Source of the DNA: Sanghuangporus weigelae
Lineage: Eukaryota; Basidiomycota; Agaricomycetes; Hymenochaetales; Hymenochaetaceae
Assembly (NCBI GenBank): GCA_033182465.1
Contig: CP137321.1
Coordinates: forward strand, 372,001-436,000
Direction of reading: 5' to 3'
DNA length: 64,000 bases
The notes beneath the pieces were generated by a model, which saw only the letters and a list, made by a program, of their open reading frames with translations, had not been told where the DNA came from and did no database searches. Position 1 is the stretch's first letter; every line of letters starts with the position of its first letter. A program made the position numbers and the translations under genes. Positions 46,301-58,608 of this stretch are shown one piece after another.

Positions 46301-46607
46301 AGGTTCATTGCGAACATCCGTCCTTCAATCTTTTAGTCGAGCATTTGCTATTCCTTCTCTTTCCACTCCTTCCGATAATGCTTCTTCGTCTCCTGTATCT
46401 ACGTCGTTTCGGGAGCCGACATCTGCACCTAATCGAGCTGCATCTCCGCGAGGTATCTTACCGAGCTTTGCTGGATGGGCTGCGTCTCAAGCAGGTCTTA
46501 ACGCGCAGGCGGCAGATGACTTTGTTGGAAGTGTAAGAGACCGAGAGGACGAAGCGGTATTCGGGCGTCCAGCGTGGCACCGCGAGAGTCTGGGCAGAGA
46601 CATCTAG
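43368..46607 (+). CDS. Large coiled-coil protein, family not recognised
   Basis: Six exons: 43368-43638, 43692-43765, 43813-43929, 43986-44232, 44283-44407, 44457-46607; 994 aa. The N-terminal 90 residues are Ser/Thr/Pro-rich and end in a compact Cys motif (LLRCCCGREDCANTAAW), followed by a conserved-looking helix (EVGQALLQKHEAYVRRHG). Residues about 130-330 are long heptad-type coiled coil (EYDVNTYLNDLKKEN; ELDEVKEALSKL; EDLRQELDSERQ-type). After it come a basic Ser/Pro stretch with KAVQTD, a helical domain (SRMTQADARTLMNRLKRQRL to LRALLNLLREMFVELGEMRV), and about 450 residues of Ser/Thr/Ala/Pro disorder. This shape suits a structural or microtubule/cortex-associated adaptor; no function is claimed. 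A 275-codon minus-strand frame over the disordered part is a shadow. Confidence 0.72.
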
Positions 46608-47118
46608 ACTCGGATGGACTGTCTGTATTTTATGTATGTTTATGATCGTATGTAAGAGTACTCTCGGTTCAGGCTTGATTCGTTTCTCTGATATCTAGTC
46701 TGGCCCAATCGCTTTATGTATTATATTCGTGTAGCTTCCAACGCCTAGCGATACCTGTTACTTATTCAACACAATGGATTCTTCAGTTCTTTGGATTATT
46801 GATTAGCTCCCTCCTATTGTGGAAGTCTGCACGTGATACGACGTGTCGAAGAACAAACAATTCAAACGTCTTTACAGTTTATTTCCATCCGGTTTGCAAG
46901 ACTATCTTCCTATATTTATTTTGTAAGTCATTGATCCTGATCGCATGCCATTGTCTGGTATAATGACTGATCTTAACCCATGTCCCCTTCGCCGTACTGC
47001 TCAGTTGCATTTAATCGCTGGGTTTTGATCTGTATCACTAAATAACACAACTATTGCACTCAAGCACCCAAAGATATATTTCGTGCTTGGAAAAATATCT
47101 CTGTGGCTCGTGGAAACT
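46608..47118. other. Intergenic region
   Basis: T-rich 3' flank and the promoter of the lipase-type gene. No tRNA or exon recognised. Confidence 0.4.
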
Positions 47119-48647
47119 ATGGAACAAACAAACGGCATTGATCCTTGGAGAGATCCGGGTCCAAAGACGGAAAGCAATCCGTTGGCCGTTGCGAAAGCAC
47201 TTCCTCCGGACCTTCTTCTAATCGTATTTATCCATGGGTACGGACTTAGTTAGTCGAAAATAGTCATCGAACTCAAGCCTCTTGCAGCTTTAAAGGAACG
47301 GATTCCACCTTTGCCGGATTCCCAGAACGACTGCGGCATATTGTCGCTGAAACAATCACCAATGTGAATGTGGAGTGTGTCGTATTTCCTGCTTACGAGG
47401 TGCGGGAAAACCATATGTTATTCCGCTGGTAATAATCACTCACTCATTTTCATAAAGACAAAGGGCGAGCTTGTGAGACTCGTCCAACTATACTTCTTTA
47501 AGTATAAACTGATGATTCCGTGATAGTCTGCCGCTGTGGAGCGGTTCGTGGACTGGCTCGCTACTTTAACCGTTGAAAGAGAAGTCGCTAGTGGAAGTGG
47601 CGGAGGGGCTGGAAAAGCGAAGATTGTTCTTTGCGGACACAGGTCAGCACAGAATAGTGGATGCTTGTATCGTGGATGCACTCATGATTGACCACTAGTA
47701 TGGGTGGTCTCGTGGCAGCGGATTCTTTGATCGGGATGGTCAACTCGAGACCAGACAAATTGGCTCCTTTATGGCCGAAGATTATCGCTTGCATTGCTTT
47801 TGATACTCCGGTAAGACGATGCATCAATGACTCATTCGACGTTCGCTTCGTATGACTGAGCAATCTGACATCAATTAGTATCTTGGTCTCCACCCGTTTG
47901 TGTTCAAGAACAGTGTATCAAAGGCGTTTGGATACGCCAAGACAGCGCAGCAAGTCGCATCGACATTCAACAGTCTATTCACCAAGTCCGCTGCTTCCGC
48001 AGCTGCGAGACCGCCAGCAGGAGCTATTACTGCCCCACCCACATCTCCGTCTTCACCATCCTCTTGGACAAAGTGGGCCGTCCCGGCCGCCGCTGGCCTA
48101 GGAGGATTGCTCCTTAGCGGCGCCGCTGCGGGTGCAGCATACTACAAAAAGGAAGATATAGTATCCGGATACACCTGGGCGACGGACCATATGAAATACG
48201 TCGGAACATTATGGGACCAACCCAAACTGAAGGAACGCTTGACACAGTTGATTGAAATAGAGAAAAACTTAGGCGTCACGTTCAGAAAGTAAGTCTCGCA
48301 AGTGCTTGTACTGCTTGTCTTATTCAAGCATGCCTTTCAGTTTCTATACCCTCTTACCCTATCATCCTGGGAAACGTGAAGAACAGAGCACATTTATCAT
48401 CCTACCTTCAGCGAACTCGCCACTCCGATCACACTTCCTGTTTTCTCAGAACAACCTTGCCGACAATGAAATAGAGGCACACATGGGGATGTTTGAACCT
48501 GGAACGAACGACTCTTATTATGGTTTGGGATTGGAAATGGCAAAGATTATTAGAGAAGCGATGGCTTCATCTCGGGGAGTCGTGTCACAGGAGTCTGCTC
48601 CGAGTGATGTACACGGTTCAACAGAGCACGAAACTACGGCGACTTAA
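47119..48647 (+). CDS. DUF676-type serine lipase/hydrolase with one membrane segment
   Basis: Alpha/beta-hydrolase of the DUF676 (putative lipase) group. Exons 47119-47237, 47288-47399, 47458-47472, 47527-47642, 47699-47810, 47879-48288 and 48341-48647 give 396 aa; exon 3 is only 15 nt (TKGEL). The first strand is LLLIVFIHGFKGTDSTF (oxyanion-side HGF). The nucleophile elbow is CGHSMGGLVAADS, with the Ser codon split by an intron. CIAFDTPYLGLHPFVFKN follows, a typical post-elbow strand. A Gly/Ala-rich hydrophobic helix (VPAAAGLGGLLLSGAAAG) near residue 220 is a likely membrane or lipid-contact segment. The C-terminal part (TFRNFYTLLPYHP, FEPGTNDSYYGLG) provides the rest of the fold. The substrate is unknown. 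Confidence 0.86.
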
Positions 48648-48810
48648 CGACTTTTCTTCCCTATGCTCCACAGTCGGTCGGAAGCGACCAACCTGTAGTC
48701 TAGACTTGTTGTCCTATCACATCCTTATTGTCGAAATATTTGAAAGGTGGAACGATTGTATAACGCACAACATTCATCGTGTCTATAGACGTCTGACGTA
48801 CACATCTGAG

Positions 48811-49624
48811 TCAAGGCTTTAATCGCAATCGCATAGAGTACGCGTCCTCTCCGTCAGCATCTTTGAAATACAAGCTTTAATCAACTGCAGATCTCAACAG
48901 AAAGTTAATATTACTCACAGTAACCCTTTTCCACTCCCATCTCCTCGAAGCTTAGCGTGTCCCGATACAATCCAATCGCCGCGCGATTCGACTTGCGGAC
49001 GTGTAGGGAGACGTATGACGCTTTGTATATTGTGGCCATGGCGTCCTCTGGAGCAATATCTGATGATCAGTAAAAGGACGATGATCGACGAAGATGACCG
49101 ACACTCACGAGACTGCAGCATCAACTTTTTCGCTATCCCTAGGCGGCGATAACCTCGAAGGACGGAAATTGAGGTGACGTGCCCATGAGGGTCTTCTCCA
49201 TCTTGAAGGTCATCCTCCCTATAACGTTTCCCTAGTAAGAGCCACGAACAAAAATCATGCAAAACGAGCGATTACATGCATTTTCGCAAGGATATATCCC
49301 ACTATTCGCCCGTCGTCATCTTCCGCCACATAGGACAGACTCGGCCATGAAAGCGCATGATAGAGAACTATCAGCAACGTACCGATCCACCAAGCAAGTT
49401 AAAAATCACAGTCAGAAGTACTCAGGAGTCAGAAAATAATACAAACAGCAAGATGAGGAGAGACGTACAATATTTCATTGTGTAGTTCTCAGGCAGGTTT
49501 TGTAGGTTGCATGTCTGCATTCCCATGAAATCTTCGACCTGCGCTAGACAAAAACAGCCATGAATAAATACAAGCAGCACAAATTCGAAGTCTTTTTGCG
49601 TACCGTTGCCACACGAATGTTCAT
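48811..49624 (-). CDS. NAA10: N-alpha-acetyltransferase 10, catalytic subunit of NatA (ARD1)
   Basis: NatA acetylates nascent N-termini after Met removal. Six exons (minus) 49624-49604, 49538-49469, 49367-49276, 49214-49109, 49047-48919 and 48860-48811 give 155 aa, the usual length. The first exon is 21 nt (MNIRVAT). Family strings are [60 protein letters not shown] (with the acetyl-CoA loop RRLGIA) and [19 protein letters not shown], ending [18 protein letters not shown]. The junction between exons 3 and 4 gives AKMHDDLQDG where AKMEEDPQDG is usual, so that splice site could be off by a few bases; the rest is firm. Confidence 0.93.
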
Positions 49625-49770
49625 CCTGATTTTTTGAACGGCTTTCTTCCGAGCGAGAAGGAACGAACAAGAGAAATGGAAAGCCAAACGAATTTCTGAT
49701 TAGATAATGATATCACGCGATATTTCTATATCTATAACTCACGATCAATATCTCTCATTAATGATCTTGA

Positions 49771-49790
49771 TTACTACTACTACTACTACT
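49771..49790. repeat. (TAC)n microsatellite
   Basis: About six tandem TAC/ACT units between NAA10 and the F-box gene. Confidence 0.8.
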
Positions 49791-50033
49791 GTTGGTCTGA
49801 TTTCGCATGCATATTGCTTTAAGCATTAATATTCTCTATTTTTGCAGAATAAAATCCATTAAAACTCAAGGTATCACCTAGACTGTCGCCGTCTAGTCTA
49901 ATTCTGTGAGAACACAACCACGAAAGCAAGACAGATGCAATCCCGCGATGGCGCAAACAGACCAAAGGTCACTGAAAGGACCATGTCAAAGCGTTGGAGG
50001 CAAGAGTTCTTGAGGTTGATAAAGGCATGGAGC

Positions 50034-51810
50034 CTAAAAAAAACATTTAAATTCGCCTGACCCTTGTGGACTACCATCCCACTTACTGCGACCACTGTCA
50101 ATACATCGCGAGATGAATGTGGGTTGCCGGGAACACTTTCCTAATATTTTCTCCTCGTCAAGATTATATGTTGAGAGCACATCTATCTCCTTCAAGGGCG
50201 CCTTCTTTTCACTCATAGACTCGAGTAGGCCATAAAGCTGCTCGCGGCTTTCACCGTCAAATTTGATTCGGAATGATTGAAGATTCTCGAGTCCTCTCAG
50301 GTCAATCTCAGGATCCTCGAGAAATGCCACGTCGCAGTCTCCTGTATCCACATTCAACCGCTGAAGAGTTGGAAAATGCCTGAAGAAGTCGCCGACGTAT
50401 ATTATAGTATGTTCGTCGTCTCCGAGGAACGAAAAACGTTGTATGTTACACGAGAGACATGTCAAGGATTCTGACACATGAGAAGGAGGGGACGCATTGA
50501 ATAACAAGTCTTCAAGGCATATCGAGTCATCGGAGAATGCATAGCAAATGCAAATAGCCTGAACGTTCGGAATTTTTATGGTGCTGACGATCCGTGTGAA
50601 CTCTTCAATGTATAATGGGTTATCTTCCTCGTGGTATTCCTGTTCAGGATTCGATCTCCAGTTAGAGATGGTGAAGCTCTTCACGTTTGGGAGTTCTATT
50701 TCAAAGAACAAGGCCGGGTCATCAATGTCCCCTACAAACGATATGTCAAGGTACAAGGTACTGAGGCTGGCGAAAGGCCGAAGAAAATCTGTTAATTTGC
50801 GCAAGAAAGTGCGTGAAATGCCGACGTCACCGAACTGGGAGGTATAATGGAAGGTCTTAAGGGATTCATAGCTAAAATGATGTGGTCTGAGCACATTGTC
50901 CTCCACCTCAATGATTTCTGCATTAGGAAAAGTCCAGTCTGGGAATAACCAATGAAAGTCGTTATCAGACGCGTAAGCGTGCAACGTCTTGAGCGCAGGA
51001 AAGGACATTGCAGGTGGCTTTTCGATACGATTGAGATGTTCGAACGAAAAATCTGCAGATAAGTAAGTCCATCGATTTCTGGAGGGTAGCCCGAGGGCAT
51101 GGAGTATGTTCTTTTGCGTCCCAGCAGAGTATTTAAACCGAACAGACAGAGGTCGATTTCCGCAACGAAGCAGAAGTAAATCCAATGATTCGGCACCGCA
51201 TACATTGAGATCAAGATACGTCCAGACCTCTGAGAACTGGAGTACAATCCCTCGAAGAGTCCGTGATACCATAGAAAGGTCATGAATGATTACTCGGGCT
51301 CCTTGGAAGGCGTCCTTGTAGGAAGCGAATACTTGTTTCAAGATAAGAAGAGTTATCACATTCGGTAGTGAAGTGAAACCGTGGTGGCGAGCGACCGGAA
51401 GAATTTCATTGCAGCACTTTTCAATGAATGCATCCAAGTTCTCCTTCAGGTGACCCAGATCCCGGCTTACACATTTTAGAGCCTGACTGTCGTCAATGCA
51501 CGTTTGTAAGTCTCCAGTTGATAGTTCACGATGCCTAAGGAAACAAACGATCAGGAATATCCCTTCAAGATGGGACTACAACGATGAAAAAAGAAACAAC
51601 GGACTTGCAACGGCCAGCATCATACATGGGATCGGGCCAAAGTCTGACTGATTCACTTTCAATCTTCCCATCGGCCTCAACCAGTCTAGACGTGCACCGC
51701 TCGAGGATACGCGCGGTTTTTGGATGAATGCAAAAGCTGGAACTTGTCGAGGATGTAACAAGTACAGGCGGTGGTGGCTCACCCATCAGCACCTTCTGCC
51801 TCCGTGACAC
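50034..51810 (-). CDS. F-box-like protein, intact paralogue of the pseudogene at 24.4-26 kb
   Basis: Basidiomycete F-box-like proteins usually act as substrate adaptors of SCF ubiquitin ligases. Exons (minus) 51810-51605 and 51534-50034 give 568 aa. After a Pro/Ser-rich start and HPKTARILERC come a heptad-like segment, then the F-box-like region LPNVITLLILKQVF and LSMVSRTLRGIVLQFSEVWTYL (the LP...I....V....W.YL pattern). The rest is a series of irregular leucine-rich strands (SLDLLLLRCGNRPLSVRF, ASLSTLYLDISF, GLENLQSFRIKF), with no signal peptide or membrane span. The F-box assignment rests on pattern, not strict consensus. Confidence 0.78.
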
Positions 51811-52264
51811 GATGATTACGTAATCAATATGTTGCCTTTATTTATTTATTACGGTCAATGCTGACCTGACACTTCCGTTGATTGGATATTCCCCCTCATT
51901 CGCGCTTGACCTCACCATCCCAACGCCCTCAAACGCTTTGTTTGGTAGAAGAAATTTCATTGGATGTGATATGAGTGCTACAGAATGAAATAGGATTCGA
52001 TGCGATCAACAGGAAAATAGCAATCAATTTGGATAGACTTAGACAATAGAAACAAACATCAACTACAAAGTCGGGAGCATGCCGAAGTGGAAGGTAGAAT
52101 AACAATGGAGAAGAGATGAAGACAGCCAGAAAGCCGAAAACAAAAGAGGAGTTTAGAAAGAAGGCAAAGGATAATGAATACTTCGTCCGTTTTCCAGAAG
52201 GTGAGAAACTTAATTTGTCGCTCTAAAAAAGCAACCAATGCAGTCGTTTTCCCAGGTCGTCGCA
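51811..52264. other. Intergenic region
   Basis: Promoter of the F-box gene and 3' flank of the RRM gene; nothing else seen. Confidence 0.4.
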
Positions 52265-55260
52265 TTATACGGCGGGAGATGCTGGACTATTCATAGATAT
52301 CTTGAAGTGAACGGAACCACTGCTGTCTGTCATTTCGCCAGGAGAGCGTGTTTTCTCTTTTCCGGAGCTTTCATCCAAACGAAGCGAGGCGAGCGTCCCG
52401 TTGAGATTTTGTAGCGTCTCGTGCTCCTTGGCCACATGAGTCGCTCCTGTCTGCGTGGACGATGGACGCGATGGAGAGCCGTCTGTCGCAGGTCTGACCG
52501 GAGTTCGACTCATTGGGAAAGAGGGGGCCGTGCTGTTGAGATTGTAACTGAAAGATTCGTTATGCGACGGTGTGGTTGTCCGCATAGACGTACTAGATGC
52601 TGATGTCTGTGCTGGAGAGGTTCGTTCCTCGCTTATCGATGGGTTTTCTGTGGTATTGGAATTTCCACCGAAGCGCTGCGGAAACGCTGTCAGCGCTCTC
52701 GGAACGTTCTCCTTCGCTAGGTTTGCTTCGCGTTCCGCAACCAAATTCGCAAGATAATTGGGATCTGGAGAAAATGGCGAGAATCCAGAAGCTCGATTTG
52801 GAGTCTGTCCGTCCATACTCTGCGTCGTGAAGGCGTTAAAGAAGCCACTATCGAACGACCCATTGCTGGTCCCGCCAGACATCGTGGGTATTTGTTCATG
52901 GCTCTGCGGTGTTTCAGACCCTTTGCTTCCTGAAGCACCAGTAGTTGATCCGTTGAGACCTCCGAAACCGAACTTACGCAGAAGGTCAAGGGCTTGATCC
53001 TGAGTCAATTGGATGGAGCCGTCAGGGCTGCGCATCAGGCCAGGATACGTCGCCTGAGCTTGTGCCTGAGCAGCTGCTTGGGCGGCAGCTTGAGCAGCTT
53101 TATCTAAGAGCAAGTTATTAAAATGCTTTATTCAATATTCAAAAGTCAACTGACATTGGCTTCGACCCCAGCTCAGCCTGATTCGACTCCCACCGATAGG
53201 GAAACCTTGCATCCTCTCGATAGCTCTTTCGGCATCTGCCTTTCTGACAAACTGGACAAATCCGCAGTGCTTTCCCGCTGGTACCTTCACCTATAAATGA
53301 CGTGAGCTATCTAGAAATGCGTACAATGAAAAGGATTGACGAACGTAGTGGATGTCGCCGAAAGGCGCAAAAAATGTGCGCAAGGTATCCTCAGAAATGA
53401 GCGGTGATAGACCACCAACAAAAACCTTTGCCACAGAATTAATGCGTGGACTAACCAGGAAAACTGGAGCTTACAGTCGTATTGTACGGGTCCGTTGAGG
53501 TGAGTTGTTCCCCGTTCGGTCCGATCAAATTGTTAAGAATGGCCCGAGCCTGTTCTTGATGCTTCCAAGATTCATCAAGCTTCTGCTGATCCATGACTAA
53601 CGGAGCCGTGATCGAAGGCAAAGCGTTTCCACTCCGTTTTGGATCCATGAGATTAGCTCGCGCGATAAGCTGTACGAGCGCCTCGAGAGACACAGTCGGT
53701 TGGTTCGGAGAGGTAGACGACACCGAACTTGCTGTAGTCGATGAAGTCATAGAAGGAACGGAACCGGAGCTGCCGATGGAGGAGCCAGATCGCGAAGTAG
53801 TCACCGATATAGGGCCATTGGAACCTTGCTGATCCACGTGGAGGGTTGCACCTGCTTGACCATCCGATGCATTCGGGCCCTTAAATTTCGCGGTTGCAGG
53901 AGAAATTCGCACTTATTTTACTCGTGAGTACTTTACGTGAGTCATAATAGAAAAGGTACGTACTGGGACGCGATAGGCAGTATAATCCATGCATTTCAAT
54001 CAATGCGCGTTGCTGGTCTGCTTCATCTGTGAACCTGACAAATCCATACCCGCGCGAAACTCCAGTGACCGGGTCCAGCATGATCTTCGCACTCTTGCAA
54101 CTATAAAACGGCCGAATGAACTTTGGGGCCCTATCGTTCCTCAGACCCAAAACCGGATTCCGAAAGACAGCCACCAGGTCGGAGTTCGAAACCTCAGGAG
54201 CCAAATCACCAACAAATATGCTGTATTCCTTCTGCTGCCCCTGACCGCTAGAATTAGAAGTAGAAGGCGGTCTTTCGACAGCGGCATTGGTCGAGAAAGT
54301 CGATGTGGTTGGACTCGGAGAAGACGAAGACGCCCAGTTAAGAACGAATGGCTTCGTAGAATTAGGTAGTATAGGCTGAGTGCCACTGGTTGCCGCATTG
54401 TTGATCTGAGATAGGACAGAAGCTGCATGCTGCGGCGTTGGGAACGTCAGGAAGCAGTAGCCGGGGTTGTTCGCTTGCTGGCCAACCGCAAGGTCTGCCG
54501 GCGTATGTGGTATATTGACGGTTACTTGATCCCAACCCATGAGTTCGCAGACCTGCTTCGCGTATTCTTCGTCCATCCAGGGCTCCAAATCTCCCCACAA
54601 AAGCGTAGAATTCGAAACTGGCGATTTGACCGATTGCTGCGAACTGACGGGGCTGCGCACAAGTGGGAAAGAAGTGTCAATAATTCCGGGTGGCAGCGAC
54701 ACGAGAGAGGGAGGTGTAACAGGGATAGATGTGCTTGCTGGTGACTGAACGAGCTGATCCGAGGCGTCGCGAGAGAAATCGGTCGAGTAGAGAGAGTACG
54801 GAAGTCCACCGCTATTTATGTAGCCGCTTGGAGGGACGAGAGGGGCACGGTGGTTGTGGTTGAAAGGAGAGACAGGACTCGACAACGCTGCCACCCGAGC
54901 ATTGTGACCATTTGCGGATCGTGTGTGCGCATTTGTGACGTCGCTGTGGTCAATGGATGAAATTGGATGATCCAGTCTGGTCCATAATGTGCTGGGTGAA
55001 TGCGCAGGTAGCGACAAGTCTACCTGCGGAAATAGCCAGGGATCCGCTGCAGGTCTGTAATACTTCTGCGTGGTCTGCTGTGGCTGCCGCTGGGTCGCCG
55101 GCGCCGTGCGCTGAAGTTCGTTGCCTATCGTCGAGGATGTCAACGAGGAACGACGTTCGGAGGTGAGGGATAGGGGGAACTGCTGCTCTGAGTCATGCAA
55201 CCGACTGCGCTGCGAATCAGCTGAGGCCACTGGCTGCTCCGAAAAATTGTATCGGGACAT
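52265..55260 (-). CDS. Three-RRM RNA-binding protein of the Nam8/Ngr1/Csx1 group
   Basis: Members bind U-rich RNA; Nam8 works in U1 snRNP, Csx1 and Ngr1 in mRNA stability. Exons (minus) 55260-53964, 53911-53475, 53425-53345, 53290-53155 and 53103-52265 give 929 aa. About 215 residues of Ser/Pro/Gln disorder precede RRM1 (TLLWGDLEPWMDEEYAKQ, GYCFLTF). RRM2 is EYSIFVGDLAPEVSNSDLV with SRGYGFVRFTDEADQQRAL and MHGLYCLSRPMRISPATAK, the diagnostic string of the group. After a 150-residue linker, RRM3 is VFVGGLSPLISEDTLRTFF and AGKHCGFVQFVRKADAERAI, ending in RLSWGRSQ. The C-terminal 280 residues are Ala/Gln- and Ser-rich. The first ATG of the frame (55260) was used as start. Confidence 0.92.
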
Positions 55261-56988
55261 ATCCGGTCGCAAATACGTACTTATCTGGCTGTAAGAGGAA
55301 TTTAGAGTATAACAGACTTAAGAAGGGGGTGAAGGTATTTTTATGGGCTTTAGGTTTAAATATAGACGTCGGGAGCACGATGCGAAGCGGGAAGGAAAGC
55401 TGGACAAAGAAAATAATTCGGAGAAAATGGGTCGAAAAAAAACCAAGACGACAGCGGATGCGGGAGAATAACACCGACGAACGGAACGAAAACAGAACAG
55501 AGGGCAGAGGGCAATTCAGAGCTAACGTGAAGGTCGACAGCGAGACAATGGAGCACGGATGGAAAGGAACAAGATGAAAGCGGATAGCAAGTAGACAAAC
55601 GTCTGGAGGAGCGTCAGGGAATCGCACGAAGGAAGGTCTTGCAACGTACGTTAGTAATTGGATTTTATGGTAAATGCGAGAGGATGGAGACGATGGAGGG
55701 GGGAGGGAGACAAGGAGCAGGGGCGACTCAGAAACAAATCGCGCCAATTACTTCTAATGGGCGTTTCCGCAATATCGTGGAAATCACTTCCCCGATCCGA
55801 ATTGTTTCCCCCCCTCCCATCTTGTGCAGCTACTCAATAGCCGAGGTATGGAGTCGACATCGATTGAAGTGAATATGGATTTATCTGACCCGTGTTTTGC
55901 CTGCATGCCCAAACAGTGCGGTTTTTGACCGTTTTAGTCCAATTTATGCATTGACGTTCTTCTGTAGGTCCGCTTATTTGTATCGACGGCATCCTCTTTT
56001 AGTGCGACAATCAATCGCATCGAAGTTTACAGAGTTGTAGAAGTTTTAACGCTGCATGCTCATGAAGAGAATCTGTTCGGTTCCAGTTCCAGCTTTTCAG
56101 ACTCGGGCTAGCCGGGGGCCTCAATATCACCTGCTCCTCTGGATTCTTCATTAGATAGGCCCAGTATTTCTGAACTCCATAAGGTTGACAAGTACACGGC
56201 CTAGTCTCAAGAAATATAGATATACATGGTTGTTCTTGTCGCACCCATTCATGTTTATATTCGATGCTAACTGATGTTACCTAATTTCATAGAAAAACAG
56301 TCCTCGGCTTTGGCGGACGGGCTTCCGGCGGGTGCCTATCATGATTCTTCGTCGGTCCAAGAATCACAATTGCTGTGCACCCGAACATTCTTGATCTTCT
56401 TCTCGGCCAGCTCGGCTCGATCTCGTATTCAATATGCCTCTTTCATACTTATGGACTTACATGTAGGCTCAATTTCTTTCTGCAACACAGTGTGCATTTA
56501 CTTTACGCAGTGTCCCTGAACAGTATCTTTCACGTTTGCACCAATTCGAGGACGCTTCATGCACGTCGTTCGAACAATCCACTCACCTCACCTTCTGGAA
56601 CCACCAGATTTCCCGAGCATGTCCCAAATGGTGCAGATCCTTCATTGTCCCGCGCCGACTCTGCCGATACGCGCCGGCCCGTTAAATTGCCGATACTCTA
56701 AATTGATGTGCGTGTCCAAGTAACCGGTCAACATGCTTCGGACCGACGCCGATCTCGATTGTCTCTCGCCCTCGCCTGAACCTTTTTTTCTCTCTATTCA
56801 ATGATCCACATGGTTGAATAATACACCTTCTGATTCAAATGCTTGCCATCTTCAGCTCAGGTTGGAAGCTATTGACCGATTGTCTCCTCTCTGCTCTCTG
56901 ATTTATTCATTTTGGTCCTGGATAAATGAACGTTCTCTGATACTGAACAGAAGATACTGTATCTCGAACTATATGCCATAAATAGTAA
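55261..56988. other. Intergenic, upstream of the RRM gene
   Basis: Pyrimidine-rich on the gene strand near 55300-55800, fitting a long promoter or 5' leader. No coding exon could be supported in 55.9-57 kb. Confidence 0.4.
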
Positions 56989-56990
56989 TA

Positions 56991-57642
56991 CAGTCATTTA
57001 CCGGTCCTTTGAACACCCAATACAGATGCACTCGCCCGGCTCACCATACAGCCGATTTATAAATTTCAATTACATATTCTGATAGCCCTTGACGAGGGCG
57101 ATATTCACTATTTTTTTCAAGCTGTAAATTGTTCAGGAAAAATTATTATCGGCGAAAGAAAAAAGATGCAAGAATGTCACAAAAACCACTCCTTTGAACA
57201 CCGTGTGACATTAGAACCTTCCGTCACGGTGCTAGTTCTCGGGTATGGCAAACAACCGATCTTAGCATCTCCTCCCATCTGTCACACTTTCTGTTTGTTT
57301 CCCCTGCATTAATTCGTAGAGTGACTGTTTTCTCTTCAAACTTTGCACAGATGCACAGATGGTGATACTTTAGTGATGTGCACAGCTATCTTCTATGTAA
57401 ATGGCCCAGAACAAGCTCAAGAGCAATTGTTGCAAATTAAACTCAACCAAATACACCCAAATTAGCCAGTGCACAATTTCTCTGCACTGAACGCCTCACT
57501 CAAAATTTCTGAAATTTGGCATCATCATTGGTACATATTTTCTGCATCTGTGTGATTTTTTTCGTGACAAAGGAAGAAGAATTGAGGGAGAAAATTCGAG
57601 TGTTCAAAGGAGGGTACTGTTTAAAGGACCGGTAAATGACCG
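56991..57642. mobile_element. MITE of Tc1/mariner-pogo type, 652 bp
   Basis: Terminal inverted repeats begin CAGTCATTTACCGGTCCTTT on the left (56991) and, read from the right end (57642), CGGTCATTTACCGGTCCTTT; one mismatch in the first 20 bp, with similarity continuing for about 27 bp. A TA dinucleotide flanks both sides (56989-56990 and 57643-57644), the target duplication of Tc1/mariner elements. There is no transposase frame inside, so it is non-autonomous. The motif CTTTGAACAC recurs inside both arms (about 57192 and inverted near 57602). Confidence 0.85.
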
Positions 57643-57846
57643 TATCTTATTTCAAAACATGATTCATAACGCTGTGGATTTTTCAACAGGCTGACCATAG
57701 TAACGTAACGGTCAAAAACATGCACTGACTATGAAGAACTGCAGCGCAGCGATAAGCATCATCCATCCGCTTTCCATGAACTTCCGCTATATACTCCTTC
57801 TCTTCAAATTTAATTATTCAACAGGGTCGCTGTTCATTCAATTCTA

Positions 57847-58050
57847 CAGGTGGGTACAAAAAGTCTTTGGCCCCCTGCTTATGGAAGGAGGATTTGCATA
57901 CTATGTATGGTACTGTAAGCGTCGGATACAACCTCGCCGACTTGCTCAATGTCGGCAAAGATGAGGGGCTTCACGGGCGTTCGTTTCCCGAGAAGGCATG
58001 CAAATCACCTTCCTAAAACAGGGGGGCCAAAGACTTTTTGTACCCACCTG
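57847..58050. mobile_element. MITE of Tc1/mariner type, 204 bp
   Basis: The ends are CAGGTGGGTACAAAAAGTCT on both sides in inverted orientation, perfect for about 28 bp (through TTGGCCCC) with one extra C on the right, then imperfect to about 55 bp (GGAAGG...GATTTGCAT on both arms). TA flanks at 57845-57846 and 58051-58052. There is no coding capacity; the arms could fold as a long hairpin. It is unrelated in sequence to the MITE 200 bp upstream. Confidence 0.9.
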
Positions 58051-58052
58051 TA

Positions 58053-58608
58053 TGCATTGACGTTTGCATTTCATCTCGTATTTTTCAGTTCATAACACCC
58101 AGCCACTCCATCTCCAAGTTTTCAACGGCATACTACCTCAAAACTATTTTTCTGTATACATACGGTTATCCACAGTACAATAGAGTCACGATGCTAAAGA
58201 AGACATCACATTGAATTCAAAATGTTGGTAGATATCGATGAAGGTCTGAATTCTGTCAATCCGCCATTGGTTCGCAGTAACACTACTGATCATTAAACGC
58301 GCACTGATCAAGATCGAACGAAAGATACATATAATACACGGGATTACAGAACAGAACAGAAGTAATTAAACAGCATAAAACAGACATCGAAAGGTATCAG
58401 AAGAGCGTGTGGAACATAAATACATCGAAGGCGGGACGACAAAAAGGTCACGGCAAACCGCACGCGCATTTGTAGCCGGAAGACCACGCAGAAACGTGCA
58501 ATACATTAACATGCATAAAGGAGCCGCCCAGTGACATCTTTCTGACGGAATAGATGGATCCAGCCAGCAGGGGGTAATTCTTCATAGAGGACGTTAACGT
58601 GAACCAGC
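58053..58608. other. Intergenic 3' flank of the stomatin gene
   Basis: No feature beyond the MITE border was recognised. Confidence 0.4.

Noticed and set aside
57731-57964. 77-codon frame running into the small MITE
   Set aside because: It reads through the inverted repeat and has no independent support.
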